23,282 nucleotides of DNA from Candidatus Aminicenantota bacterium (lineage in GTDB: Bacteria; Acidobacteriota; Aminicenantia; S016-38): the NCBI GenBank assembly GCA_021161165.1, contig JAGHBF010000048.1, forward strand, positions 1 to 23,282, in the 5' to 3' direction. Under the pieces are notes generated by a model, which was not told the DNA's origin, did no database searches, and worked only from the letters and a program-made list of their open reading frames with translations. Position 1 is the stretch's first letter. Every line of letters begins with the position of its first letter. This document shows, one piece after another, positions 7,045-15,157 of this stretch. The translations under genes were made by a program, and so were the position numbers.

Positions 7045-8552
7045 AAATAAACGCTGACCTGGCAAGAACTTTTCCACCGGAAATGATTTATAGGATAAAG
7101 TTCTTCCCAGTTGACTGGAAAAATGGAAGACTTGAAGTAGCGATGGTTGATCCGGAGAATCCTTTATTCCGGGAAGAAATAGAAACATTTATAGGTGCAA
7201 AAATTCTTCCTTTGAAAATTTCAGAGGAAGAATTTGATGAAGAGATAAGAAGAATTGACCTTGTTAAGGGGGTCCTTGAGGAGGCTTCTGAGGAATTTGC
7301 AGGAGATGAACTTATGGAGGTTAGTGAGGAGGAAGTTTCGGTTGAGACCCTCACTCTTCAGGAGTCATCTATAGTAAAACTTGTTAATTCTATTGTTTTC
7401 AGCGCCGTGCATAGGGGAGCATCGGACATACATATAGAAGCTACAGATAAAAATGTAAAGGTCAAATACAGGATAGATGGGGTCTTATATCCAGCCATGG
7501 AACCTATTCATAAGAAATTCCACTCAGGTATAATTTCCAGAATAAAGGTTATGGCTGACCTTGACATTGCGGAAAAGAGAATTCCTCAGGATGGCAGGTT
7601 TCAACTGAGAATAAAAGGGAAAAAGATAGATTTCAGGGTTTCAATCCTTCCGGGAAGTCATGGGGAAGAATGTGTTATAAGGATCCTTGATAAGGAACAT
7701 CTTGCTGCTTCATTTAAGGAGTTAACTCTGGACAAGTTGGGTTTTGATGAGGATATAGTAAAGAAAATCAGGAAACATATAAGATTACCATACGGAATGT
7801 TTTTGGTAACCGGACCTACGGGTTCGGGGAAAACCACGACACTTTATGCTGCCCTCAATGAGATAGTAACTGAGGAGGAAAAGATAATCACCATTGAAGA
7901 TCCCGTTGAATACACGGTTCCTGGGGTATTGCAGATTCCTGTGAATGAGAAAAAAGGCCTTACTTTTGCAAGAGGGCTCCGTTCAATTTTAAGACACGAC
8001 CCTGACAGGATAATGGTGGGAGAAATAAGGGACCCTGAAACAGCAGAAATAGCAGTGCAGGCCGCTCTTACAGGACATCTTGTGATGACAACGGTTCATG
8101 CCAACAACGTATTTGATGTTATAAGCAGATTCGTCCATATGGGAATAGACCTTCACAGTCTTGTATCAGCGCTCAATGCAGTTCTTGCCCAGAGACTTGT
8201 TCGAAAGCTCTGCGAAAATTGTAAGGTGGAAACAAAATACTCACCTGAAGTCCTTGAAGATAATGGTCTTGACCCGAAGGTCTATTCGAAGCATACATTT
8301 TATAAGCCAGGTGGCTGCGAATTCTGCAATCATACCGGATATAGAGGAAGGATGGCAATCGGGGAGTTTCTGGAGCTTTCAGATAGCATAAAGGAGATGA
8401 TTGTTGATAGAAAACCAGCAAGGCTTATTAAAAATGAAGCGAGAAAGCAGGGCATGAAATTTATCAGGGAAAAGGGAATGAAAAGAGTTCTGGAGGGAAT
8501 TACCTCCCTTGAGGAGCTTAATAAAGTCAGTTTTGCAAGTCTGGAGAAATAA
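7041..8552 (+). CDS. gspE: Type II secretion/pilus assembly ATPase (GspE/PilB)
   Basis: Hexameric cytoplasmic ATPase that powers pseudopilus or pilus assembly. The 503-residue protein has an N-terminal domain (1-100), then the conserved ATPase: Walker A GPTGSGKTT (258-266), Asp box ITIEDPVE (283-290), Walker B IMVGEIRD (324-331) and His box TGHLVMTTVHAN (344-355). A tetracysteine zinc site (C391, C394, C426, C429) is typical of assembly ATPases and absent from PilT retraction ATPases. Translation starts at GTG 7041, preceded by gggggataag and overlapping the gspF stop by four bases. GspE and PilB cannot be separated by sequence alone; the neighbouring lipoprotein secretin carries no decisive clue. 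Confidence 0.94.
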   Translation: MKINADLARTFPPEMIYRIKFFPVDWKNGRLEVAMVDPENPLFREEIETFIGAKILPLKISEEEFDEEIRRIDLVKGVLEEASEEFAGDELMEVSEEEVSVETLTLQESSIVKLVNSIVFSAVHRGASDIHIEATDKNVKVKYRIDGVLYPAMEPIHKKFHSGIISRIKVMADLDIAEKRIPQDGRFQLRIKGKKIDFRVSILPGSHGEECVIRILDKEHLAASFKELTLDKLGFDEDIVKKIRKHIRLPYGMFLVTGPTGSGKTTTLYAALNEIVTEEEKIITIEDPVEYTVPGVLQIPVNEKKGLTFARGLRSILRHDPDRIMVGEIRDPETAEIAVQAALTGHLVMTTVHANNVFDVISRFVHMGIDLHSLVSALNAVLAQRLVRKLCENCKVETKYSPEVLEDNGLDPKVYSKHTFYKPGGCEFCNHTGYRGRMAIGEFLELSDSIKEMIVDRKPARLIKNEARKQGMKFIREKGMKRVLEGITSLEELNKVSFASLEK

Positions 8553-9325
8553 TGGTTAAAAGTTTTTTTAAAAGAAAAACAACTGTCATAATTCCGTGTC
8601 AAGACAGGGTGGTTGCTGCAACAAGAAGAGGAAGAAATATATTAAGAAAGGAAATTCCATTAGCTCCTGATACAATTAAGCCTGAACCCTTTTCTCGGAA
8701 TATTCTGTCTCCGGCATATGATGAGGCTATTAAAACTCTAAAAAATAATGGCATGTCCGAGGGTAGAATAACATTGGTATTGCCTGATGGAGCTTACTTT
8801 CTTACTTTTTTGGAACTTGCGGACTTACCTGCAGACCCTATTGAAAGGAAACAGATGGTTCTTTTTTATATGAAAAAAAGGTTCCAGAGCAAGGGGGAGA
8901 TACTTGTAGCAGAGCAACCTTTATCAGAGGGTAAAATCTTGGTTGCGGTTGCTTCCAGAGAGAATATTGATTCCTACTTAAAACCTTTCAGAAACTTGAG
9001 ATTGAAAGTTTCATCTGTAAAACCAGCGGTAGTTTCAGCCCTTAACTTTTTCCTTTCAAAATATGGGTATGACTTTTTCATCTTTGTTATTTTCTTTGAA
9101 AAAAGAATAGTTTTTCTGGGGATTAAAGATGGATATCCGGTCATTTATAGGGCATTAAGAGAACCACATACAAGATATGAGTTTGAAGAGGAACTTTCTC
9201 TGGTAACAAAATTTCTGGGAGGAGAGCCTCAAACTTATGGTTGCGGTGTAGCTCCGTATGATTTTAAGGGAGAAATAATTGATGAAGATTGCATTGAGCT
9301 CATAATAAATGGAGAACTATTGTGA
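8552..9325 (+). CDS. pilM: PilM/GspL-type cytoplasmic assembly protein
   Basis: Identified by fold hints and position: it sits between the assembly ATPase and a single-span PilN-like protein, exactly where PilM, or the cytoplasmic half of GspL, is found. The 257 residues are short for PilM (usually about 350). Only scattered features are recognisable, such as FLELADLPADPIERKQMVLFYM and IDSYLKPFRNLRLKVSSVKPAVVSALNFF, the latter resembling the PilM subdomain boundary. The actin-family DIGSSxxK-type nucleotide motif is not visible at the N-terminus (TTVIIPCQDRVVAATRRG), so ATP binding is doubtful, as in GspL. Start ATG 8552 overlaps the gspE stop by one base. Confidence 0.72.
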   Translation: MVKSFFKRKTTVIIPCQDRVVAATRRGRNILRKEIPLAPDTIKPEPFSRNILSPAYDEAIKTLKNNGMSEGRITLVLPDGAYFLTFLELADLPADPIERKQMVLFYMKKRFQSKGEILVAEQPLSEGKILVAVASRENIDSYLKPFRNLRLKVSSVKPAVVSALNFFLSKYGYDFFIFVIFFEKRIVFLGIKDGYPVIYRALREPHTRYEFEEELSLVTKFLGGEPQTYGCGVAPYDFKGEIIDEDCIELIINGELL

Positions 9326-9858
9326 GAAGAATTGAACTGGATTTTTTAGAGAAGCATAGGTTTTCGCTCAAAAAATACCGGGATAGAATTTTTTATTTTG
9401 CTCTTTTATTTTTCCTGTTCTTTTTCATTGTGGGTTCATTGTTTTTTTACACAAAGGCAAAATCTCAGGAAAGGAAGTTGTCCGGGCTTAGTGTTGAAGT
9501 GTCCCAGCTTGAGGTTAAAGTAAAAAAACAGGAAAAGGGATTAAAATTAATGAAAGCAAAAATAGTGCCTGAAATAGAATTTCTTAATTCTGGTCTGGAG
9601 AGGAAGGCGTTTAATTATACAGAAGCTTTTTATCTGCTGGAAAAAGCCCTCCCATCAAAAAGCTATATTACCAGAATAACGATTTCTTCAAGGGGTAAAG
9701 TAGTTTTAACAGGGGTTTTCTCCAGCTCTTCAGCAATAAAGAAGTTCGTTGAAGAACTTTCTCAGGGAGGAAAATATCAGGTATATCTTACAAGAGAAGA
9801 GATGAAGGGCGGAAGAAGAGTTGCCAATATAGCATGGGATCTTAAGGGGGGAAAATGA
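9322..9858 (+). CDS. pilN: PilN-like single-span assembly protein
   Basis: The 178-residue protein has a short cytoplasmic N-terminus, one membrane segment (about 25-46, rich in Phe/Leu), a coiled coil (about 50-85) and a ferredoxin-like periplasmic part containing YITRITISSRGKVVLTGVFSSSSAIKKFVEEL. This is the layout of PilN and the C-terminal half of GspL. The N-terminus normally docks onto PilM, encoded just upstream. GTG 9322 is the start and overlaps pilM by four bases; its stop overlaps pilO (ATGA). Confidence 0.78.
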   Translation: MRRIELDFLEKHRFSLKKYRDRIFYFALLFFLFFFIVGSLFFYTKAKSQERKLSGLSVEVSQLEVKVKKQEKGLKLMKAKIVPEIEFLNSGLERKAFNYTEAFYLLEKALPSKSYITRITISSRGKVVLTGVFSSSSAIKKFVEELSQGGKYQVYLTREEMKGGRRVANIAWDLKGGK

Positions 9859-10373
9859 AGAAGAAATTAACCATTCTGCTCATTATAGATGTTCTTCTTC
9901 TTGTTGTTTTGTTTCTCCCGGCAATCACCAAACACAGAAGGGTTTCTTCAAGTATGAGGAAGCTGCTTGAGAAAAAAGCATTATTAGAACCCCGACTCAA
10001 AAATATGAAGAAGGAAGAAGCAATACTTGAAGTAGAATCGAAAAAGCTTCAGCGTTTTACAGCAACAAACCTTTTTCATGGAGATCAGGGATTTGTAGAA
10101 GTAAGAAGCATATTGAATCAGGCATTGTCCAGGTCGGGAATTTCCTTTACAGGTTTAAATTTTTCAAGACCTTCATCCTCTGTAGGAAGAATTTACATAA
10201 TACAGATTTCCATACCAAAAGTGATAACCACATATCAGAAACTGAGAAAATTTATTTTTTATATTGAAAACTCAGAAAAACTGCTTATTATCAAAAATGT
10301 ATCAATTCAAAGGGAAAAAGGAGGCAAAATTTCTGCAACCATGAATCTGGAGGCTTATTTCAATGAAACTTAA
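9855..10373 (+). CDS. pilO: PilO/GspM-like single-span assembly protein
   Basis: The 172-residue protein starts with a basic tip and one membrane segment (about 4-24, LTILLIIDVLLLVVLFLPAI), continues with a coiled coil (about 33-68), and ends in a ferredoxin-like domain with ISFTGLNFSRPSSS and IPKVITTYQKLRKFIFYIENSEKLLIIKNV. This matches PilO/GspM, which pairs with PilN in the periplasm. Its start overlaps the pilN stop and its last 11 bases overlap the next gene. Confidence 0.75.
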   Translation: MKKKLTILLIIDVLLLVVLFLPAITKHRRVSSSMRKLLEKKALLEPRLKNMKKEEAILEVESKKLQRFTATNLFHGDQGFVEVRSILNQALSRSGISFTGLNFSRPSSSVGRIYIIQISIPKVITTYQKLRKFIFYIENSEKLLIIKNVSIQREKGGKISATMNLEAYFNET

Positions 10374-10746
10374 AGCATTTATCCTGCCGCTTATTTTAAT
10401 GGCAGTTCAGTTAAAGGTTGATCTTGTTCAAAGCAAAAGATATATAAAACCGGTTCGAGATATTTTTTATGTGGCTTCCCAGAGGTCCAGCAGAAATATT
10501 CCGAGACCTTCATCTATTGTTACTTCACCTGCTGTTGAAAAGACAGACGTAATTGAATATTACGGAAATGCTAAGGGCCAGAGAGGTGTGGTTGCGGTTA
10601 TAAGCCTCAACGGGGAAGTTTACACAGTGAGGGAGGGAGAAATATTCAGTAAAAGGTACAGGGTTCAGCGCATTTTTCCAGACAGGGTTATTCTCAGGGA
10701 TATGAATACAAATAAGGATATAACTGTAAAATTGAAGGAGGGATGA
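10363..10746 (+). CDS. pilP: PilP/GspC-like periplasmic linker protein
   Basis: The 127-residue protein has an N-terminal hydrophobic segment (about 4-16) that can serve as an anchor or signal. A linker rich in Ser/Arg/Pro follows, then a small beta domain (about 70-127) with GVVAVISLNGEVYTVREGEIFSKRYRVQRIFPDRVILRD. That beta pattern is the homology-region domain shared by PilP and GspC, which contacts the N0 domain of the secretin encoded next. GGAGG at 10349-10353 lies nine bases before ATG 10363. No lipobox cysteine is present, unlike classic PilP. The call rests mainly on position and the beta-domain pattern. Confidence 0.7.
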   Translation: MKLKAFILPLILMAVQLKVDLVQSKRYIKPVRDIFYVASQRSSRNIPRPSSIVTSPAVEKTDVIEYYGNAKGQRGVVAVISLNGEVYTVREGEIFSKRYRVQRIFPDRVILRDMNTNKDITVKLKEG

Positions 10747-12833
10747 TGAAAAAAGTCCTTGTTTTAATCGGGATAATTTTTATTTTTTCGGCTTGTGCAA
10801 CGATATCCCCTTATGCGAGGCAGGGTGAGATATATTTAATGAATGGGAAGTTTGAACAGGCTGTTGAATCATACAAAAGGGCTTTACAGTCTGACCCAAC
10901 AAACCCTGAATATAAAGCAGGCCTTTACAGAGCAAAACTGGCAGCTGCAATTCATTACTGGATGAAAGGAGAAGAGGCCCTCGGAAAGGGAGATAAAAAC
11001 ACGGCTCTTAAATTTTACCGTAAATCCCTTTCCTATCAGCCCAGCAATGAAGCGGTCATAAGAAGGATCGAACAGCTCAGCGGGAGGAAGGTTGCTGAAA
11101 GAAGGGTGCCTGCTTATCGTGGTCCTAAAGCTAAGGTCTCGTTGAATTTCACCAGGACGAAACTCAAAACAATTTTTAAAGCTCTCGGTAAGTATGCTGG
11201 AGTTAATTTTATTTTTGATGAATCATTCCGTGATATAAATTACTCAATTTCAATGGAAAATGTTGACTTTGAAGATGCTCTTAGACTTTTGTGTGCCTCA
11301 ACCCAAAACTTTTATTACAAAATAGACGATAAAAATTATCTCATCATTCCTGATACCCCCAAGAAAAGAGAACAATACATAGCCAAAAAGGTGAAAATCT
11401 TTTACCTGAGATATTCCAATGTGAAGACCATGAGACTTGCTCTGGGAATGATCCTTGTGGGAAGAACCAGAACAATGCAGATATCCTATGATGAATTTTT
11501 AAATGCGGTAATAGTTAAGGGAACGGATGAGCAAATTGAATATGTTGAAAAACTTATTAACCGACTTGATAGGCCAAAGGGAGAAGTCATTATTCAAGCA
11601 GAAATTCTTGAGGTTAACAGGAGTAAACTTGCTCAGATGGGGCTTGACCTGAGTAATTACTCTGTTGGAGGAGCTGTCTCTGTAAGCGGGGGAAGTACTT
11701 CCGAAGGCGAAGGTGGGTCATCTTCTGCGAATATAACCCTCAATACTCTAAGGAATCTAACTGCCAATGATATAGCCATTGTTCTTCCCTCTGCGTATAT
11801 ACAGTTTCTTGAGAGTAGCACAGAGTCCAGAGTCATGGCAAAGCCTCTTCTCAGAGGTCTTGATGGGGAGAAGGTTAGCCTGAAAATCGGAAACAGAGTT
11901 CCAATCCCCCAGACCACTTTTTCTCCCATTGCTGCCGGAGGTCTTAGTATCCAGCCTGTTACTTCATTTCAGTACCAGGATGTCGGAATTATTATGGAAA
12001 TGGAACCCAGAATTAACAGCAAGGATGAGGTAACCCTTAATCTCAAAATAGAAGTGTCTTCCATAGCAGGAGAAGGTTATAATAAACTCCCGATTCTTGG
12101 AAATCGTCAGGTTGAAATGGCTGTCAGGGTAAAGGGAGGAGAAACGGTTGTTATTGCAGGACTTCTGAGAAACGAGGAGTCGCAAACCACAAAATCTCCT
12201 CCATTTTTCAGCCAGATTCCAGGTTTGGGATGGCTTTTTTCTAATTTTAGCAGGAAGAAAGAACAGAGTGATGTGATTATTGCCCTGACGCCATATATCA
12301 TAAATTACACAGAGCCAACGGTGGAGGAACAAAAGCCCATATTTTCTGCAGAAGGCAAAGGCTTAAAATTGAAAACTGAACAACCCCAGGAAACTCCTGA
12401 AAGTGAGGTAGGAGGCGTAAAAAGAGCAGTTAGACCTTCACGCGGCTCAAGAATAAATATCTTCCCGAAACGAATTTTCACGAAAAAGGGTTCATATTTT
12501 TCAGTTGCCCTGTCTTATAATGGAACAGAGGTAGTCTCAGGAGAAATTGTTCTGGAGTTTTCCCCGGGTCTTGAAGTAAAGGATGTGATACCGGGTGGAT
12601 TTCTTGGATCAGAATCCTTTATGAAAACAGTAAACGGCAATAGATTGCTTTTAGCATTCACTTTAAAGGGAGGAAAAACCTTCAGTTCAGGAGAGATTGC
12701 AACAATCAAGTTTCAGGTAAGGGGAGAAGAATCCGCAGGTATTAGCGTAGTCTCTGCTTCCATGAGAGATGTTTCTCAGCAGGAGATTATTGTTAATCTA
12801 CCTCAACCGGTAACTGTGAACATATCTAAATGA
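10743..12833 (+). CDS. gspD: Lipoprotein secretin (GspD/PilQ) with N-terminal TPR and C-terminal cohesin-like domain
   Basis: Secretins form the outer-membrane channel of type II secretion and type IV pilus systems. The 696-residue protein begins with a lipoprotein signal (lipobox FSAC, C18). Two TPR-like repeats (about 25-105) follow, then an STN/N0-type domain (about 135-205), an N1-type domain (about 218-278) and the secretin core (about 340-520), with VPIPQ, YQDVGIIMEMEPRI and the terminal PGLGWLFSNFSRKKEQSDVIIALTPYI. After a charged linker, residues about 569-695 look like a cohesin-type beta sandwich (INIFPKRIFTKKGSYFSVAL, SGEIVLEFSPGLEVKDV, SSGEIATIKFQV). ATG 10746 could be used instead of 10743; both lie beside the ggagg at 10738-10742. 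The pilP-like stop overlaps the start. Confidence 0.92.
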   Translation: MMKKVLVLIGIIFIFSACATISPYARQGEIYLMNGKFEQAVESYKRALQSDPTNPEYKAGLYRAKLAAAIHYWMKGEEALGKGDKNTALKFYRKSLSYQPSNEAVIRRIEQLSGRKVAERRVPAYRGPKAKVSLNFTRTKLKTIFKALGKYAGVNFIFDESFRDINYSISMENVDFEDALRLLCASTQNFYYKIDDKNYLIIPDTPKKREQYIAKKVKIFYLRYSNVKTMRLALGMILVGRTRTMQISYDEFLNAVIVKGTDEQIEYVEKLINRLDRPKGEVIIQAEILEVNRSKLAQMGLDLSNYSVGGAVSVSGGSTSEGEGGSSSANITLNTLRNLTANDIAIVLPSAYIQFLESSTESRVMAKPLLRGLDGEKVSLKIGNRVPIPQTTFSPIAAGGLSIQPVTSFQYQDVGIIMEMEPRINSKDEVTLNLKIEVSSIAGEGYNKLPILGNRQVEMAVRVKGGETVVIAGLLRNEESQTTKSPPFFSQIPGLGWLFSNFSRKKEQSDVIIALTPYIINYTEPTVEEQKPIFSAEGKGLKLKTEQPQETPESEVGGVKRAVRPSRGSRINIFPKRIFTKKGSYFSVALSYNGTEVVSGEIVLEFSPGLEVKDVIPGGFLGSESFMKTVNGNRLLLAFTLKGGKTFSSGEIATIKFQVRGEESAGISVVSASMRDVSQQEIIVNLPQPVTVNISK

Positions 12834-13570
12834 AAGAAATAAAGGGGATTGTAGAGAAAAATATTGAGATAGCACCACAGTATTACCTTTTGGAAATAAA
12901 AGGGGATTTTCCCCCCTCAGTTCCGGGACAGTTCGCAATGCTAAGTCCTTCTTCTTCCTTTGACCCTTTTCTCAGAAGACCTTTCGGGATAGCAGACCAG
13001 GGAGAAGGATGGGCGAAATTTATTTACAAAGTCGTGGGAAGAGGCACTACCATCCTTTCCACCTTGAAACCCGGTGATAACGTTTCTTTAATTTCTCCGC
13101 TGGGGAAGGGTTTTGACCCGATAAAGGAAAATTCTCTGCTTATAGCAGGGGGTACGGGAATTGCTCCAATACTTTACCTTGCGAAAAAGCTGTCAAAATT
13201 TGTTTTACTTTATGGGGCAAAAACAGAGAAGGAAATCCTGAAAAAGCAGGTTGAAGAATTTATGATAGGTAAAGGAGAGGTTATATTTGTTACAGAGGAC
13301 GGAAGTCTCGGTAAAAAAGGTCTTTTGACCCAACATATTCCATCAGGAGAATTTGAAATGGCTTATGTAGCAGGTCCCTATCAGATGATGAAGAAATTTT
13401 CCCGGCTTTACAAAGGCAAGGCTCTCTTTTCAATGGAAACAAGAATGGGTTGTGGCTTTGGTGTGTGTTATAGTTGTGTGGTAAAAGTAAGGAAAAATGG
13501 AAAGGAGAAATACGTTCGTTCATGCGTGGAAGGACCTGTTTTTAAAGGGGAGGAAATAATATGGATATGA
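12830..13570 (+). CDS. pyrK: Dihydroorotate dehydrogenase B, electron-transfer subunit PyrK
   Basis: PyrK carries FAD and a [2Fe-2S] cluster and passes electrons from PyrD to NAD+. The 246-residue protein shows the ferredoxin-reductase fold: FAD-binding RRPF (49-52), the nucleotide-binding GGTGIAP (107-113), and a C-terminal cluster motif with cysteines 208, 213, 216 and 232 in the family's C-x4-C-x2-C-x15-C spacing. Pairing with a class 1B PyrD encoded immediately downstream confirms the call. Start overlaps the secretin stop (ATGA) and the end overlaps pyrD by ten bases. Confidence 0.95.
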   Translation: MKEIKGIVEKNIEIAPQYYLLEIKGDFPPSVPGQFAMLSPSSSFDPFLRRPFGIADQGEGWAKFIYKVVGRGTTILSTLKPGDNVSLISPLGKGFDPIKENSLLIAGGTGIAPILYLAKKLSKFVLLYGAKTEKEILKKQVEEFMIGKGEVIFVTEDGSLGKKGLLTQHIPSGEFEMAYVAGPYQMMKKFSRLYKGKALFSMETRMGCGFGVCYSCVVKVRKNGKEKYVRSCVEGPVFKGEEIIWI

Positions 13571-14472
13571 CGGTGAATGTGGCAGGTCTTTCCCTTAAAA
13601 ATCCAGTGATTCTGGCATCAGGGACTGCCGGTTACGGCGTGGAGCTTTCTCCTTTCATAGACCTTAACATGCTGGGGGGGATTGTAGTTAAAGGCCTATA
13701 TCCCTATCCCCGCGAGGGAAATCCTCCTCCAAGAATATGGGAGACACCATGTGGATTGTTGAATTCAATAGGCCTTCAGGGGATAGGGATGGAAAGGTTC
13801 GCAGAGGAGTGCCTTCCTGTTTTAGAGAAATACGATACAGCGATTTTTATAAATGCCTGCGGGGAGGAGGATGAGGATTACATAAAGGTAACAGAATTTT
13901 TCTCGGAGTTCGAAGAAATAGCGGGGATAGAACTGAACCTTTCTTGTCCCAATGTCAGGGAAGGAGGGAATTGCCCTGCCCTTTGGCCGAAGTGGAGCTA
14001 TAGTATAGTAAAAGAAGCCAGGAGAGCAACTCACAAACCACTTATTGCAAAACTTTCCCCCAACACTTCTTCTATTGTTGAGGTGGCTTCCGCTTGCAAG
14101 GAAGCAGGAGCGGACGCTGTTTCCCTTGTTAATACTTATCTGGGAATGGCTGTTGACTTTCGCACCCGCCGTTCAAGACTTTCCACTCTATTTGGCGGAG
14201 TTTCAGGCCCTGCCATAAAACCCCTTGCTTTGAGGGCAGTTTACATGGTGGCCTCATCTGTAGAAATAGATGTGATAGGAATAGGGGGGATAACGAAAGG
14301 AGAGGACCTTTTGGAATTCCTTCTGGTGGGGGCCAAAGCTATTCAGGTTGGTTCTGCAACCCTGCGAGAACCAGCAGCTGCCCTTCGAATTCTTGAAGAA
14401 GCTGCTAGTTTATTAGAGCAGGAAGGATATAATAGTTTTAAAGAAATAACAGGGAGGTTTGAAATTGTATAG
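13561..14472 (+). CDS. pyrD: Dihydroorotate dehydrogenase B, catalytic subunit
   Basis: FMN enzyme that oxidises dihydroorotate to orotate in pyrimidine synthesis. The 303-residue TIM barrel has NPVILASGTAGYG near the N-terminus and the PCGLLNSIGLQG loop. The active-site region ELNLSCPNV includes the catalytic base Cys129; Ser would be expected in membrane-bound class 2 enzymes. DVIGIGGI, then LLVGAKAIQVGSA near the C-terminus, form the phosphate site for FMN. GGGGAGGA (13547-13554) sits six bases before ATG 13561, which decides the start. Acts as a heterotetramer with the adjacent pyrK product. Confidence 0.96.
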   Translation: MDMTVNVAGLSLKNPVILASGTAGYGVELSPFIDLNMLGGIVVKGLYPYPREGNPPPRIWETPCGLLNSIGLQGIGMERFAEECLPVLEKYDTAIFINACGEEDEDYIKVTEFFSEFEEIAGIELNLSCPNVREGGNCPALWPKWSYSIVKEARRATHKPLIAKLSPNTSSIVEVASACKEAGADAVSLVNTYLGMAVDFRTRRSRLSTLFGGVSGPAIKPLALRAVYMVASSVEIDVIGIGGITKGEDLLEFLLVGAKAIQVGSATLREPAAALRILEEAASLLEQEGYNSFKEITGRFEIV

Positions 14473-15151
14473 AAGAGTAATAATCGCACTTGATGTGGAC
14501 AGCCTTGATGAGGCGAAAAGGTACATTTTCCCGGAAGCTTTAATATACAAAGTAGGATGGAGGCTTTTTGCTAACGAGGGGTTTAAGATTTTTGATTTTA
14601 TGGACAGAGCAGGGAAAAAAGTTTTCCTTGATCTCAAGCTGGGAGATATTCCTTCAACGGTTGAAGCTGCTCTTAGAAGGATTTTGAGATTTAAACCCTA
14701 TATGACTACCCTTCATGCCATTTCAGGAATAGAAACAATAAAAAGAGCAAAGCAGATAAGGGATGAGATAAGCATGGATACAATATTGCTCGGGGTAACT
14801 CTTCTTACAAGTCTCTCCGATTCAGAAGTTAGAGAAATGGGTTTTTCAGGGGGAATAAAAGATACCGTGAAAAGACTCGCAACTCTTCTTGAAAAGGCTG
14901 GAGCAGATGGCCTTGTCTGTTCTACAAAGGAGCTTCTTTTTTTACATGATGTAAAGCTTCTAAAAGTTGTCCCTGGAATAAGACTTACATCGCCTGCAGA
15001 CGACCAGAAAAGAGTTGCAACTCCTTATGAGGCTTTTCAGAGTGGTGCAGATTTTATAGTGGTAGGAAGGGAAATTTTGATGGCAGAAGATCCAAGGAGA
15101 AAATTTTTTGAAATACTAAAAGATGCTGGGTTCCTTGACTTTGCCGGGTAG
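14465..15151 (+). CDS. pyrF: Orotidine 5'-phosphate decarboxylase
   Basis: Decarboxylates OMP to UMP, the last step of the pathway begun here by pyrK/pyrD. The TIM barrel of about 229 residues shows VIIALDVD, the catalytic DLKLGDIP (D-x-K-x-x-D) around residue 56, LLGVTLLTSLS, VVPGIRL and FIVVGREIL. There is no ATG. TTG 14465 lies seven bases after AGGGAGG (14451-14457) and is my choice; TTG 14459 in the same frame would be only one base from that site. Either way it overlaps the end of pyrD. Seven bases separate its stop from the next gene. Confidence 0.93.
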   Translation: MYRRVIIALDVDSLDEAKRYIFPEALIYKVGWRLFANEGFKIFDFMDRAGKKVFLDLKLGDIPSTVEAALRRILRFKPYMTTLHAISGIETIKRAKQIRDEISMDTILLGVTLLTSLSDSEVREMGFSGGIKDTVKRLATLLEKAGADGLVCSTKELLFLHDVKLLKVVPGIRLTSPADDQKRVATPYEAFQSGADFIVVGREILMAEDPRRKFFEILKDAGFLDFAG

Positions 15152-15157
15152 ATAACT

